A stretch of 63,152 bases of DNA from the NCBI GenBank assembly GCA_013298895.1, contig JAAFJM010000019.1, positions 1 to 63,152 of the forward strand, written 5' to 3'. Numbering within the stretch: position 1 is the first letter of the stretch; each line of letters opens with the position of its first letter. A program made the translations under genes and the position numbers. Source of the DNA: Bacteroidota bacterium (lineage in GTDB: Bacteria > Bacteroidota > Bacteroidia > UKL13-3). A model generated the notes under the pieces. It had not been told where the DNA came from. It did not search any database and saw nothing but the letters and a program-made list of their open reading frames with translations. This document shows positions 18,684 through 28,524 of the stretch, piece after piece.

Positions 18684-19364
18684 CTAATAAATTGACCTTA
18701 TAAGCATAAACGCTTCTGCTCTTTCAGTTTGAATAGTACATCCCCTATATTTTGCCAAAGCTTCTAAAGATTCTAATGATCTAGATGCAGGGAAGGGCCT
18801 TACTTGGGAATCATAACATTCCATTGCTTTAAGTTTTGAATCAAAGTCTTCTAAAGAAATTTTTTCAAACACGGTTGGTACAAAAACTTCTGATGCATAT
18901 GGGTGTGCCCATTCTGTTTCTGATAAGGTTTCATAAGCATAAATATTTTTAACAAAATAATTTCCAACAGGTCTTGCGGCTACTAGTGCGGCATCAAAAA
19001 TAACTTTGTGGTCATTATGAATATCGCCTCTATGTGGAACATATATTGTATCATACTCATTTTTTTTTAATAATAAATGAAGAGCTTCTGCTATTTTATA
19101 AGCGGGGAATTGATCAAGTACTGGAGCAGGAAAATCTTCAAATAAAACTTCCTTAACGCCTAATATATCATTGGCTTTAACAGCTACAGCTCTTATTTTA
19201 TGAAGTTTTTCTAGGGTGTATCTTTCTGGTATACTTTTGTTAGCATTTGTCATTATGATGACTGATACTTCGTGACCTTCATTTACTTTTTTTCTAATAG
19301 TTCCCCCTACACCCAAAACTTCATCATCCGCGTGTGGGGCTATTACTAAAATTTTATTTTTCAT
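18684..19364 (-). CDS. PIG-L family deacetylase
   Basis: The 226-residue LmbE/PIG-L protein carries the zinc motif APHADDEVLGVGG near the N terminus and the second ligand set in HRGDIHNDH. Members remove N-acetyl groups from GlcNAc-type sugars, nucleotide-linked or lipid-linked. It is a soluble cytoplasmic form without signal peptide. Its place between a GNAT gene and a PglD-like acyltransferase gene supports an acetyl-for-acyl exchange on an amino sugar of the polymer. Substrate identity is inference. Confidence 0.87.
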   Translation of the reverse strand: MKNKILVIAPHADDEVLGVGGTIRKKVNEGHEVSVIIMTNANKSIPERYTLEKLHKIRAVAVKANDILGVKEVLFEDFPAPVLDQFPAYKIAEALHLLLKKNEYDTIYVPHRGDIHNDHKVIFDAALVAARPVGNYFVKNIYAYETLSETEWAHPYASEVFVPTVFEKISLEDFDSKLKAMECYDSQVRPFPASRSLESLEALAKYRGCTIQTERAEAFMLIRSIY

Positions 19365-19373
19365 ATTTTTATA

Positions 19374-20327
19374 TTAATATATATCTGAGTCACCTTGAGA
19401 AAAATACCAATTATTCGTGTTAAAATTTGCTACATCCAAACTAGGTAAACCCATTAAACCGATATATGTAATTGGTAAAGCTGGGGTAAATCCTATTCGC
19501 TCGAGATTCAAATGATCAACATCAAAAAGATTTTTCCATAAGGTAACTCTTTTAAATTTAAGATCGTAAGTTCTAAGAATACTTGAGATGGTACTGTGAA
19601 AATTACTATAGTCATCTAAAAACGATTCAACAATGTTTAAATCATAATAACCTTCAATGTTACTAGGATAAATTTTTGTAACAACTAGTCCTATTAATTC
19701 AGAATTTTTGAATATATTAAATTTCCTATATTTTACTGATGGTTTATCAATATATCTCCAATTTAAATAGGCTAAATTTCTATCCACTTTAACATGGAAG
19801 TCTTTTGTTTTGTTTTTTATAAAAACTACATCCAAATCATCAAACACATGGTATTCTTTTACAATTATTTGGCTAAATTCCTCATTAGTTTTTATTGAAT
19901 TTACATCAATACTTAAAGTATGTAAACTGGTTAAGTTTTTCCAATTTAAACTTTTTATAAAAGTGTAATGTGAATTATTATTAGGAAAACCCCAAACTGC
20001 TTGAAAACCTTCTGCGCTGAGTTCATTATATAATTCATTGGCTAATAATTTAAAAATTCCTTTACCAGTGTATTCAGGATGTGTCATAGTGGCTAAAGAA
20101 TGAGCTGTGTTGATCAACTGGCCAAAACTTTCTAAAACAATAGGCGAAACTGCATAATGACCAATTAATTTGTCTCCATCCCACATTAGTTTTATTTTAT
20201 AATTGCCAGCTGGATTGTTTTTGAATCTCCAATACCAGCTTTCTAATGCAAATTTTTGATTAAACACTTCTTCAAAAAGAGCAATTATTTTGTGTTCATC
20301 ACCATTTTTATAATTTGAAATTTCCAT
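19374..20327 (-). CDS. GNAT family N-acetyltransferase
   Basis: The 317-residue protein has a GNAT domain in its first half, with MTHPEYTGKGIFKLLANEL as the acyl-CoA binding strand-loop-helix and an N-terminal FEEVFNQKFALESWYWRF typical of two-domain Bacteroidota GNATs. The C-terminal half looks like a second, degenerate GNAT-like domain. Such proteins occur in polysaccharide loci, where they may acylate an amino sugar. It follows the initiating transferase gene by 3 bp and precedes the PIG-L gene by 9 bp. Confidence 0.82.
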   Translation of the reverse strand: MEISNYKNGDEHKIIALFEEVFNQKFALESWYWRFKNNPAGNYKIKLMWDGDKLIGHYAVSPIVLESFGQLINTAHSLATMTHPEYTGKGIFKLLANELYNELSAEGFQAVWGFPNNNSHYTFIKSLNWKNLTSLHTLSIDVNSIKTNEEFSQIIVKEYHVFDDLDVVFIKNKTKDFHVKVDRNLAYLNWRYIDKPSVKYRKFNIFKNSELIGLVVTKIYPSNIEGYYDLNIVESFLDDYSNFHSTISSILRTYDLKFKRVTLWKNLFDVDHLNLERIGFTPALPITYIGLMGLPSLDVANFNTNNWYFSQGDSDIY

Positions 20328-20330
20328 ATA

Positions 20331-20909
20331 TTATTTTTTTAAAAACTTTTCTTCACCAAAAATAACTACTAAAAATGATTTTACAATAATTTTAAAATCA
20401 AAATGTAAACTTTGATGCTCATAATAATCCCTATCCATTTTCCATTTTTCAGGCCATGTTAAAAATATTGAACCTGAGACTCCTGCATTACTTGTAATTC
20501 CAGGTTTCACATTGAATCTAAAGTCAGTATCTTCATTTTTATATTTATTGTAAGTTGACAACAAGCAAGGCCTAGGACCTACAATTGACATATCACCAAC
20601 TAAAACGTTGATAATTTGGGGTAATTCATCAATTTTATATCTTCGTAAATAATTTCCAATTCTAGTAATTTCAGCGTCTCCCAAATATGTTTGAGTGGGA
20701 TTATTTCGTACTTTATTGGTCATTGATCTGAATTTAAACACAAAAAAATTTCTTTTTTCGTAACCCATTCGCTCTTGTTTAAAAAAAACTGGACCGCTAG
20801 AATCAATCTTTATTAGAATTGACACAATAATGAACACAGGAGTTAGCATTATTAATAACAATAAAGCGAAAAGAAAATCAAAAATTTGTTTAAAAAATTT
20901 AACGTACAT
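20331..20909 (-). CDS. Initiating phosphoglycosyltransferase, PglC type
   Basis: The 192-residue monotopic transferase has one N-terminal re-entrant hydrophobic helix (FDFLFALLLLIMLTPVF), the basic region FFKQERMGYEKRNFFVFKFRSM, and the catalytic region DELPQIINVLVGDMSIVGPRP. It transfers a phospho-sugar to undecaprenyl phosphate and so starts the repeat unit. The short form without the WbaP N-terminal membrane domain matches PglC, which uses UDP-bacillosamine-type sugars. This fits the PglE- and PglD-like enzymes in the locus. Confidence 0.9.
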   Translation of the reverse strand: MYVKFFKQIFDFLFALLLLIMLTPVFIIVSILIKIDSSGPVFFKQERMGYEKRNFFVFKFRSMTNKVRNNPTQTYLGDAEITRIGNYLRRYKIDELPQIINVLVGDMSIVGPRPCLLSTYNKYKNEDTDFRFNVKPGITSNAGVSGSIFLTWPEKWKMDRDYYEHQSLHFDFKIIVKSFLVVIFGEEKFLKK

Positions 20910-21088
20910 AATTTTATAAAATTGTTTAAGGATATTTTATACTTTATCGAATGGATTAATTATTATTTAAGAATTGAAAATTAATTAGAATTTATATGTT
21001 ATAAAGAAAAAACTTCATAGTAATTATTAATTTTTAAGTTGTATTGTTTCTAATAAATAGATAATAATTCTACTTGAAAATAATTAAA
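20910..21088. other. 179-bp A/T-rich gap
   Basis: This spacer between the GT4 gene and the initiating transferase gene is almost pure A/T with no gene, no clear hairpin and no convincing TAnnTTTG box on the minus strand. It may hold a promoter for the acyl module, but I cannot identify one. Confidence 0.4.
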
Positions 21089-22300
21089 TTAAGTTAAAAT
21101 TTGTTGTAATGTTTCTATATAATTTTTGTAAACTATTTTGTTGTCTCCGAATTTCGAAGTAAAATTTATTGCATTTTTTCTGTAAAGATTTAATAAATCA
21201 TTATCAAATAATTGGACAATATTTTCAGCCAATTTGTTAAAATCCCCAGGTAAATTGTTTAACCCTAAATCATTTTTTTCAATTAATTCACTCATTTCGC
21301 TTTGCAAAGAATTAAGAATTGGTAGACCAGCACCTAAATAGTCAAAAAATTTGTATGTAATTGATTGTGTTGCTCCCTCTGAGTATTGCGCCAACCCAAT
21401 ATCAGAACTAGCATATAACTCAAGTAATTCTGTATGACCAATTCTTCCCAAATAATCAATATTTTTATAATCTTTTTGATAAGATTTTATTAAATCTTCA
21501 TGTCCTCCCAAGCCTGCGAATATAAATTCAGTTTTACCAGGATAATTATCTTCCAACAATTTGGCTGCATTTAAAATACATGGAATATCATAAGAAAGTC
21601 CTAAATTTCCCGCATATACAAGTCTGACTTTAGAATTATTAATTCTTTTATATTTAGACATTTCCTTTTGGTATTTATCTAAATCTACAGAAGGATAAAA
21701 AACGTCATTAATTTGGTTTTTCCGTGATTTAAATTTTTCAGCCCAAAAAATATATTGTTTGGAAATACTAAATATTCCAGATGCATTTTTTATTGCAAAT
21801 TTTACTTGATAATAAAAAGGATACATCAGTATCTTAAAAGGTAAATGTAGCCACTTAGGTACTATTCGTAAAAAAATTTCAGGCCAAGGATCTATAACGT
21901 CAATAACATATGGTATTTTGTTTTTTAAACACCATTTCGACAGTTTATAATTCGTTAAAATAGGTGGTAGCGCACTTACAATTATATCTGGTTTTTCCTG
22001 CGAATTATTAAAAAAGTTAATAATATTTTTTGCATACTCGTAGTGAGAGAATAATCTCCATAGTGACATATTTTTTTTATATGCTGACGATTTTATAAAT
22101 ATAGTTTTATAATTTTCAGAATGTTCTACGGTTGTTTGTTTTTCAAATCTATTCTTTTTTGTAGCATGCCTAAAAGTATTTGAAAAATAAGTTACTTCAT
22201 GTTGAAATTCTGCTGATTTTTGTGCAAGACTGAGAAACCTCATTGGTCTTGTATCGTCAATCTCAGTTGGGTCGTATAAGGATATAATCCAAATTTTCAT
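21089..22300 (-). CDS. Glycosyltransferase family 4 (WbuB-like)
   Basis: The 403-residue GT-B protein has an N-terminal domain with DDTRPMRFLSLAQ and PDIIVSALPP, and a C-terminal donor domain with RLVYAGNLGLSYD and FDYLGAGLPILNS. The style resembles WbuB/FnlN-type enzymes that add L-FucNAc as the second sugar. That suits the UDP-L-FucNAc genes at 29920-33930 and its place beside the initiating transferase, but donor choice is inferred. It starts 1 bp after the SDR epimerase gene. Confidence 0.83.
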   Translation of the reverse strand: MKIWIISLYDPTEIDDTRPMRFLSLAQKSAEFQHEVTYFSNTFRHATKKNRFEKQTTVEHSENYKTIFIKSSAYKKNMSLWRLFSHYEYAKNIINFFNNSQEKPDIIVSALPPILTNYKLSKWCLKNKIPYVIDVIDPWPEIFLRIVPKWLHLPFKILMYPFYYQVKFAIKNASGIFSISKQYIFWAEKFKSRKNQINDVFYPSVDLDKYQKEMSKYKRINNSKVRLVYAGNLGLSYDIPCILNAAKLLEDNYPGKTEFIFAGLGGHEDLIKSYQKDYKNIDYLGRIGHTELLELYASSDIGLAQYSEGATQSITYKFFDYLGAGLPILNSLQSEMSELIEKNDLGLNNLPGDFNKLAENIVQLFDNDLLNLYRKNAINFTSKFGDNKIVYKNYIETLQQILT

Positions 22301-22301
22301 T

Positions 22302-23354
22302 TTATTTATTTCTCTTTATCCAAGCTTCATATATTTCTTCAAAAGTTATCTGAAGAGATTTAGTTATATCCCAATTAGGATAATGATTTTTCATTTTTCT
22401 TAAATCACTATAGTAGCAAATATGATCGCCAATTCTGTTAGTTTCATCATATTTGTATTTCATTGGCTTACCACTTATTTTTGATATGATATCAAAAGCT
22501 TCTACAATGGAGCAAGTATTATCCTTGCCACCTCCTAAATTGTATACTTCAGCTATTCTAGGGGCATTAATAAATTCTTCGATAAATCTTGCTACATCAA
22601 AAGAATGTATATTGTCCCTCACTTGTTTTCCTTTATAACCAAAAACAGTATATTCTCTTTCTTCTAAATTACATTTAACTAAATAACTTAAAAAGCCATG
22701 AAGTTCAACACCTGAGTGACTAGGACCAGTTAAGCATCCTCCTCTTAATACACAAGTTGGCATATTAAAATACCTACCATACTCCTGAACAGAAATATCA
22801 GCAGAAACTTTAGAAGAACCAAATAATGAGTGTTTACATTGATCTATTCTGAATGATTCAGGGATTCCATTTTCATAAGTTTTATCAGCATAGTCCCATC
22901 TTGTTCCTAGTTCCACCATTTCTATTTCATTTGGTGCATCACCATAAACTTTATTAGTTGATAAGTGAACAAATGGAATACTAGTGTTAAACTGGCGTGT
23001 GGCTTCCAGCATATTAAAAGTGCCAACTGCATTAGTATCAAAATCGTCAAATGGAATAGAAGCAGCTCTATCATGACTTGGTTGCGCTGCTGTATGAACT
23101 ATAGCATTTGGTTTAACAGTTTTTATTAATTCAATTACACCATTTCTATCTCTAATATCTAACTCGTGGTGAAAAAAATTTTTTATGGTACTTGACAATC
23201 TATTTTGGTTCCATCTAGTATCTCCATTAGGTCCAAAAAATATTGCTCTTTGGTTATTATCTACACCGTGAATTTCCCATCCTAAATTTGCAAAATGAAT
23301 ACATACTTCAGAACCAATTAAGCCAGAAGAGCCTGTAACTAGTAATTTTTTCAT
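22302..23354 (-). CDS. NAD-dependent epimerase, CDP-paratose 2-epimerase-like
   Basis: The 350-residue extended SDR begins [14 protein letters not shown] and contains [34 protein letters not shown] and [17 protein letters not shown], which together match the CDP-paratose/tyvelose 2-epimerase branch. The catalytic-region serines and Lys are present in [10 protein letters not shown], where the usual Tyr of YxxxK appears replaced by Phe-Gly. No CDP-sugar synthesis genes (RfbF, RfbG) are present, so a different nucleotide sugar is likely used. It is packed between two GT4 genes with gaps of 1 and 3 bp. Confidence 0.78.
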   Translation of the reverse strand: MKKLLVTGSSGLIGSEVCIHFANLGWEIHGVDNNQRAIFFGPNGDTRWNQNRLSSTIKNFFHHELDIRDRNGVIELIKTVKPNAIVHTAAQPSHDRAASIPFDDFDTNAVGTFNMLEATRQFNTSIPFVHLSTNKVYGDAPNEIEMVELGTRWDYADKTYENGIPESFRIDQCKHSLFGSSKVSADISVQEYGRYFNMPTCVLRGGCLTGPSHSGVELHGFLSYLVKCNLEEREYTVFGYKGKQVRDNIHSFDVARFIEEFINAPRIAEVYNLGGGKDNTCSIVEAFDIISKISGKPMKYKYDETNRIGDHICYYSDLRKMKNHYPNWDITKSLQITFEEIYEAWIKRNK

Positions 23355-23357
23355 AAT

Positions 23358-24452
23358 TTATTTGTTTTGTGTTGCTTCTTTATATATTTTTTTTATTTCT
23401 GTATACATTTTATCCCAAGAAAATCTTTCAGCATTTTTTAATCCTTGTTGAATAATTTGATTTTTAGTAATTTCATTTTCTAGTAATTTAAAGCAATAAT
23501 TTAAATTATCAATGGTTAATTCATTAATAAGTAATGGAGTATCACCAATTACTTCAGGAATTGAACTTTTATTGTATGCAATAACAGGACATCCAGCTTT
23601 TTGAGCTTCTATTATTGGAATACCAAAGCCTTCAAATGAAGAAGGATAAATTAAACATATTGCAGAATTGTATAACAAATTTAATTCACTATTCGAAACA
23701 TTTGACATTACTTCGAATTGATTGGTTTCTAAATAACTTTCTACAAATTTAGCTTCATTTTCACTTAATTGTTTACCTATAATCAATAGATTTTTATTGA
23801 GAATTGATAATGATTCTACAACAAATTTAAAATTTTTATAGTTACTTCTGCTTCCAACGAAAATACAATAGTCATTTTTGTTGAATCTTGATTTTGTTGA
23901 AACATCTATATCAATTATTGGGTAATAATCGTCAGATACTCCGTTGTATATTACTTTTATTTTTTTTAATTCTATCTCAGGGAAGTAATTAATTAAATCA
24001 TTTTTAGTCGAATTAGATATACAAATTAAAAAACTTGCATTCTTAATCGCTCTTTTCATTTGAAATTGATGTGTTTTTCTAATTAACCATATTTTGTAGC
24101 CTTGCCAATCATTTTTAAAATATAGAAAATCATGAACAGTAATGAAATTGATTGCATTTTTGTTTTTCGAAATTCTGTAACTAGAGGAATGAAAAATATA
24201 TGGTTGATGGTAATTAATTTCGGGGTTGAAGTATCTTCTAAAATTAAAAAATAATTTATTTAATTTCATCAGCTTTTTCGAATCAATTTCTATGCTATTT
24301 CGTAATAAATTCTTCTCAAAATTTTTATATTCAATAAACTTAACATCAAAATCATTATCTAAATTAAGTCTTTTTACCAACTCAAACCAAACTACAGAAA
24401 TACCTCCAATTTTTTGAATTGAAAATATAATATTCTCGAGAATTATTTTCAT
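23358..24452 (-). CDS. Glycosyltransferase family 4
   Basis: The 364-residue GT-B protein has ICISNSTKNDLINYF, YCIFVGSRSNYKNF and the GT4 EX7E-type region EGFGIPIIEAQKAGCPVIA. It transfers a sugar from a nucleotide donor with retention, at the cytoplasmic face of the membrane. Its start overlaps the stop of the deacetylase-like gene by 4 bp, indicating coupled translation. The donor and acceptor are unknown. Confidence 0.87.
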   Translation of the reverse strand: MKIILENIIFSIQKIGGISVVWFELVKRLNLDNDFDVKFIEYKNFEKNLLRNSIEIDSKKLMKLNKLFFNFRRYFNPEINYHQPYIFHSSSYRISKNKNAINFITVHDFLYFKNDWQGYKIWLIRKTHQFQMKRAIKNASFLICISNSTKNDLINYFPEIELKKIKVIYNGVSDDYYPIIDIDVSTKSRFNKNDYCIFVGSRSNYKNFKFVVESLSILNKNLLIIGKQLSENEAKFVESYLETNQFEVMSNVSNSELNLLYNSAICLIYPSSFEGFGIPIIEAQKAGCPVIAYNKSSIPEVIGDTPLLINELTIDNLNYCFKLLENEITKNQIIQQGLKNAERFSWDKMYTEIKKIYKEATQNK

Positions 24453-25564
24453 TGCTTTTTATTTGAAATTATATAACCTAAATCGGTAGAAGTCATAAAC
24501 TCAATATTGGGCCATTTTTTTGTTATTTTAGTTAATAACCTTTTGAGTTCTGACAAGCCAAAGTCTGAATTTTTTGAATCTATTGAACCAATATAATTAA
24601 CCCTGTGTGAATTAATTATTGCTGGTTTATTTAGCATAAATGCAGAGTTAATATCATTTATACATGAGTCTACCCAATCAATATTTGAATTACTTGACGG
24701 TTCAAATATACAATTTCTTGTTATTATTATTTGCTTGTGTTTATTAACTTTACCAAGCCAATTTAATTGAAAATTATGAGAACCTTTACCTGTAGGATAT
24801 TTTCTTACCTTGCTTAAAGTTAAAAACTCTACCCCAATTTTTTTAAAACAAATGTCTAAATTTTTCGGACTTTCACGATTAGGTGCAATAAAGTGTGTGG
24901 GGGCATTAACTAATAGATTTGAAAAAATTTTACCAGCATCTTCAATGATTCCTTTTAAACTTTCAAGTTCTTTAGTAGTTTCTGGGTAAAATGCCCCTAA
25001 ATGTTGAGGGGCTAGCGTTCCATTATTATCGGAAAACACACCAATTGATTCATGATTGAATGAATTCAATAAAACTTTATTTCTATTGTTAAGGCCTTTC
25101 ATCCAAGCCTCTATATTTATATGTTCCCTTCCGTGCAAGGCAGGCACAAAAAACTTATTTTCTTTACCAGTATTCCACAATTGCAATACTCGTTCACTAT
25201 TGTTATATCTTTTAGAAGTTTCCTTAATAGTCTCGTAATAATATTCTTTAAAATTATTTGCTCTAATTTTCTCGAAATCAGGATTAGCTACAATACACAT
25301 GGGCGTAAATGTTGCTGGCCTATTGTTAATATCTTTGAAACTAGTTAAAACATCAAATAATTTCTCCAAATCATCATTAGATTCAAAACAATCATATTTA
25401 GAAAAATTTGATAAATCTAAATTCAAGCCTTTGGCTTTCATTTCATCATAATCCTTTTTGCTTTTGGTTCTGATACTTCCCCAATCATCCGATTCAAAAA
25501 TAATTATTTTCCTATCTGTTCTCCAGCCAGGTATGTTACTTAAATTTTTCCTAAAAGTACTCAT
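24449..25564 (-). CDS. Polysaccharide deacetylase-like protein (first paralogue)
   Basis: The 371-residue protein starts with WRTDRKIIIFESDDWGSIR, a NodB-like acidic metal site, followed by LHGREHINIEAW and INSHRVNYIGS. These three segments supply Asp and His ligands as in carbohydrate esterase family 4 folds. No signal peptide is seen, so it would act on a cytoplasmic lipid-linked or nucleotide sugar. It is a clear paralogue of the protein at 28824-29927. Four-bp overlaps on both sides bind it tightly to two GT4 genes. Both deacetylase and O-acyl chemistry have been assigned to such proteins; I only support the fold. Confidence 0.7.
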   Translation of the reverse strand: MSTFRKNLSNIPGWRTDRKIIIFESDDWGSIRTKSKKDYDEMKAKGLNLDLSNFSKYDCFESNDDLEKLFDVLTSFKDINNRPATFTPMCIVANPDFEKIRANNFKEYYYETIKETSKRYNNSERVLQLWNTGKENKFFVPALHGREHINIEAWMKGLNNRNKVLLNSFNHESIGVFSDNNGTLAPQHLGAFYPETTKELESLKGIIEDAGKIFSNLLVNAPTHFIAPNRESPKNLDICFKKIGVEFLTLSKVRKYPTGKGSHNFQLNWLGKVNKHKQIIITRNCIFEPSSNSNIDWVDSCINDINSAFMLNKPAIINSHRVNYIGSIDSKNSDFGLSELKRLLTKITKKWPNIEFMTSTDLGYIISNKKQ

Positions 25565-26628
25565 TGTAAGTTAAAAACGAAAGATTCAAATTTCTTATAG
25601 CTGTTTTCAAGAGTAAATCTTTCACGTACCTTGAATGCTTCTTTTTTTATTTTGTTTCTTAATTCTTCGTTCTCAATAAGTTCTTCCAAAAAATAGCACA
25701 ATTCATTACTATTACCTGGTTCAAACAGGTAACCATTAATTTTGTGATGAATTATTTCCCTAGGACCTGCCACACAATCACTAGCAATACAAGCTAAGGG
25801 AACTGACATAGCCTCTATTAATGAATTAGGAAACCCTTCAAACAAAGAAGGTAGAACGTAAATTGAGGCATTCGATATTTCCTTTGTAAAATCTTTTAAA
25901 TGACCCAAAAAAAGTATATTTTTTTCAAGACCTAAACTATGTGTTAGATTTTTCAAATTTTCTAATTCTGGACCATCTCCAACTAGGGATAAAGTCCAAT
26001 CGTTCTTTTTTTTTATTTTAGAAAAAGCTTCAATTAGTGTTTTATGACCTTTTTCCTTTGAAAGTCTACCAACTGCTATAATATTTTTTCCAGGAGTTAG
26101 TTTTTCCAAATTAAAAGGATTCAGAATGTTTTCGATAACAGCAATTTTTTTTAAATTAAATTTTGATTGCATTATTTTAGCTGCTCTTTCTGTTTGAACA
26201 ATCATTCCAGAGGCAAATCTATAACTTATTTTATTAAATATATTAATAAAATGACCATATCCTTTTTCAGGACCCATTCTGTTGGTAATATATACTTTTT
26301 TATTTAAAAATAACGTTGCCAAAATAACATAAGAATTATACCAATCTCCAAAAGAAATAACCACATCTGGATTGGAGATTTTTACATTTTTCCTAATAAA
26401 GGGTACAAGTTTTGTTGCATAAACAAATTTATTATTTTTATTTCTGTCGATATTTGGCCAAATAATTCTGATATCAGGATGTAATGAAAAAAATATTTCA
26501 GTTTTAAATAAACAAATGATAGTAACCTCATTTCCATTTTTGGCAAATTCATTTGCATAATTTGTCAATGCTCTTTCTTGTCCTCCTCCAGAAAGACCAC
26601 CTCCTATAAAACAAATTTTTTTATTCAT
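25561..26628 (-). CDS. Glycosyltransferase family 4
   Basis: The 355-residue GT-B protein starts with ICFIGGGLSGGGQERAL and contains IIAVGRLSKEKGHKTLIEAF, LSLVGDGPEL and SLFEGFPNSLIEAMSVPLACIA, a complete GT4 signature. This branch often transfers hexoses or N-acetylhexosamines. It lies between the AsnB-like gene (12-bp gap) and the deacetylase-like gene (4-bp overlap). Confidence 0.9.
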   Translation of the reverse strand: MNKKICFIGGGLSGGGQERALTNYANEFAKNGNEVTIICLFKTEIFFSLHPDIRIIWPNIDRNKNNKFVYATKLVPFIRKNVKISNPDVVISFGDWYNSYVILATLFLNKKVYITNRMGPEKGYGHFINIFNKISYRFASGMIVQTERAAKIMQSKFNLKKIAVIENILNPFNLEKLTPGKNIIAVGRLSKEKGHKTLIEAFSKIKKKNDWTLSLVGDGPELENLKNLTHSLGLEKNILFLGHLKDFTKEISNASIYVLPSLFEGFPNSLIEAMSVPLACIASDCVAGPREIIHHKINGYLFEPGNSNELCYFLEELIENEELRNKIKKEAFKVRERFTLENSYKKFESFVFNLQ

Positions 26629-26640
26629 TTTAATAAAACT

Positions 26641-28524
26641 TTATATCATCCACTTATTGTACCACATTTGAAAAGTAAATAATCTCCAAATAAAAGGGGA
26701 GAAATGAAGTTTGTTGTTTTGATAATCTTTTAGTTGATGCTCAATAAATTCTAAATTGAAAATATTAGATTTTTTTAATTGACCAATACTACAATTATCA
26801 TTAAATAAATCTTTTAAATCATTTTTTAACCAGGTATGTATTGGTAAATCAAATCCTATCTTTGGTCTTTCCATTAACTCTTTTCCTAAAATATCATTTA
26901 CTATATCCTTAAAAATAATTTTACTATTTATTCCATCATTTTTAAACTCAATAGGTAATTGAGCTAAAAATTCAGCTAATCTATGATCTATCAGAGGATC
27001 TCTTCCTTCAACTGAATATTTCATAGTTGCCCTGTCTACTTTTTCCAATAATGAAGGTAATGGATTTTTATAATCAATAAGCATCGCAATATCTATTTCA
27101 TTATCAAAGGCAGCAGGGTCAATATCCAAGAATGTTTTTTGACTTGGTATTTCTTGATTAAATATTTGGTTGTTGTAATAACTAGGAATAGTATGTATAG
27201 TTTTATATAAGTTCAACGATTGAATGTTTTTAACATTACTTAATGATTGTGTAATAAATTGTAACTTATATCTCATGTTATTATTAATAATATGATTGAA
27301 TGGTCTATTAAATTGTTTTTTTAAAAAGGGTTTTAGTACATCAGGAATTTTATTTAATAATTTATTGGTATTATGTATTAACTTATAACTGTTATATCCT
27401 CCAAATATCTCATCGCCACCATCGGCCGATATTACCACCTTAACAAATTGGCTTGCAAATTTGCTTACTAACATAGTTGGAATATTTGATACATCTGCAT
27501 TAGGTTCATCGTAATAATATGGTAAATCTTTAATTAATTCTTTGGCATCATCCGAAGTACAATAATATTCATGATGTTCGGTACCTATTTTTTCGGCAAT
27601 TTTTTTAGCAGTTTGAGCTTCGTTTATACCTTCATGAAAACCAATAGTAAAAGTTTTAATTTTTTCTGTTTGATTTTTCTGTAAAATTGCGCAAACACCA
27701 CTACTATCGTATCCACCACTAAGAAAAATTCCAACTGGAACATCAGAAATCATTCTGTAGTTACAAGCAGATTCAAGTAATTCTAATACTTTCTTCTTAG
27801 CATCTAAATAACTTAAATTTAATTTAGGTAATAAATAATAGTCTATTAAATCCCAATATTTAATCTCTGTGGTAATTTTTGATTTTAAATTAAATTTTAA
27901 ATAATGACCAGGTTTTAGTTTGAAACAATTTTTAAAAATGGAATATGGTGCTGGTATGTAACCTAGATTAAAAAAAGTTTGAACAGAGCTAATATCAAGC
28001 TCCTTATTAAAAAAAGGGTGTTTATGAAATGCTTTTAGTTCAGATGCAAAAAGAAAACCAAATTCATTTTCATATAAAAACAATGGCTTTACTCCAGCCC
28101 TATCTCTATATATAATAACTTCTTCACTTTCCTTGTTTAATATGGCAATAATAAACATGCCGATAAATTTATCTACAAATTTTTCGCCCCATTGACTGTA
28201 CGCATGTAAAATTACTTCTGTATCTGTTGTTGATATAAAATAATGTCCAAGTGATAATAACTCTTCCTTTATTTCATTATAATTATAAATTTCACCATTA
28301 AAAACAATCGAATATTGATTAAAGTGCATTGGTTGATGCCCTTTTTCAGAAAGATCTATAATTGATAATCGTGCTTGTGCAAAACCTACCAAACAAGAAT
28401 TTAATTTATAGCATTCATATCCTTTATCGTCAGGTCCTCTGTGACTTAACGTATCGAGCATATTTTTTAAATCTTGATTATTTGATTTGAAGGTAAAATC
28501 AATAAAACCTACTATTCCGCACAT
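26641..28524 (-). CDS. Asparagine synthase-like amidotransferase
   Basis: The 627-residue protein has both halves of a class II amidotransferase: Cys2 in MCGIVGFIDF with the glutaminase domain to about residue 200, and the synthetase domain with the PP-loop FLSGGYDSSG. In polysaccharide loci, relatives such as WbtH and WbpS convert uronic acid carboxyls to uronamides with glutamine and ATP. The locus makes at least two uronic acids (HexNAcA and GlcNAc3NAcA), which are reasonable acceptors. A housekeeping asparagine synthetase is less likely in this context. A 299-bp gap lies upstream, so it may have its own promoter. Confidence 0.85.
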   Translation of the reverse strand: MCGIVGFIDFTFKSNNQDLKNMLDTLSHRGPDDKGYECYKLNSCLVGFAQARLSIIDLSEKGHQPMHFNQYSIVFNGEIYNYNEIKEELLSLGHYFISTTDTEVILHAYSQWGEKFVDKFIGMFIIAILNKESEEVIIYRDRAGVKPLFLYENEFGFLFASELKAFHKHPFFNKELDISSVQTFFNLGYIPAPYSIFKNCFKLKPGHYLKFNLKSKITTEIKYWDLIDYYLLPKLNLSYLDAKKKVLELLESACNYRMISDVPVGIFLSGGYDSSGVCAILQKNQTEKIKTFTIGFHEGINEAQTAKKIAEKIGTEHHEYYCTSDDAKELIKDLPYYYDEPNADVSNIPTMLVSKFASQFVKVVISADGGDEIFGGYNSYKLIHNTNKLLNKIPDVLKPFLKKQFNRPFNHIINNNMRYKLQFITQSLSNVKNIQSLNLYKTIHTIPSYYNNQIFNQEIPSQKTFLDIDPAAFDNEIDIAMLIDYKNPLPSLLEKVDRATMKYSVEGRDPLIDHRLAEFLAQLPIEFKNDGINSKIIFKDIVNDILGKELMERPKIGFDLPIHTWLKNDLKDLFNDNCSIGQLKKSNIFNLEFIEHQLKDYQNNKLHFSPFIWRLFTFQMWYNKWMI

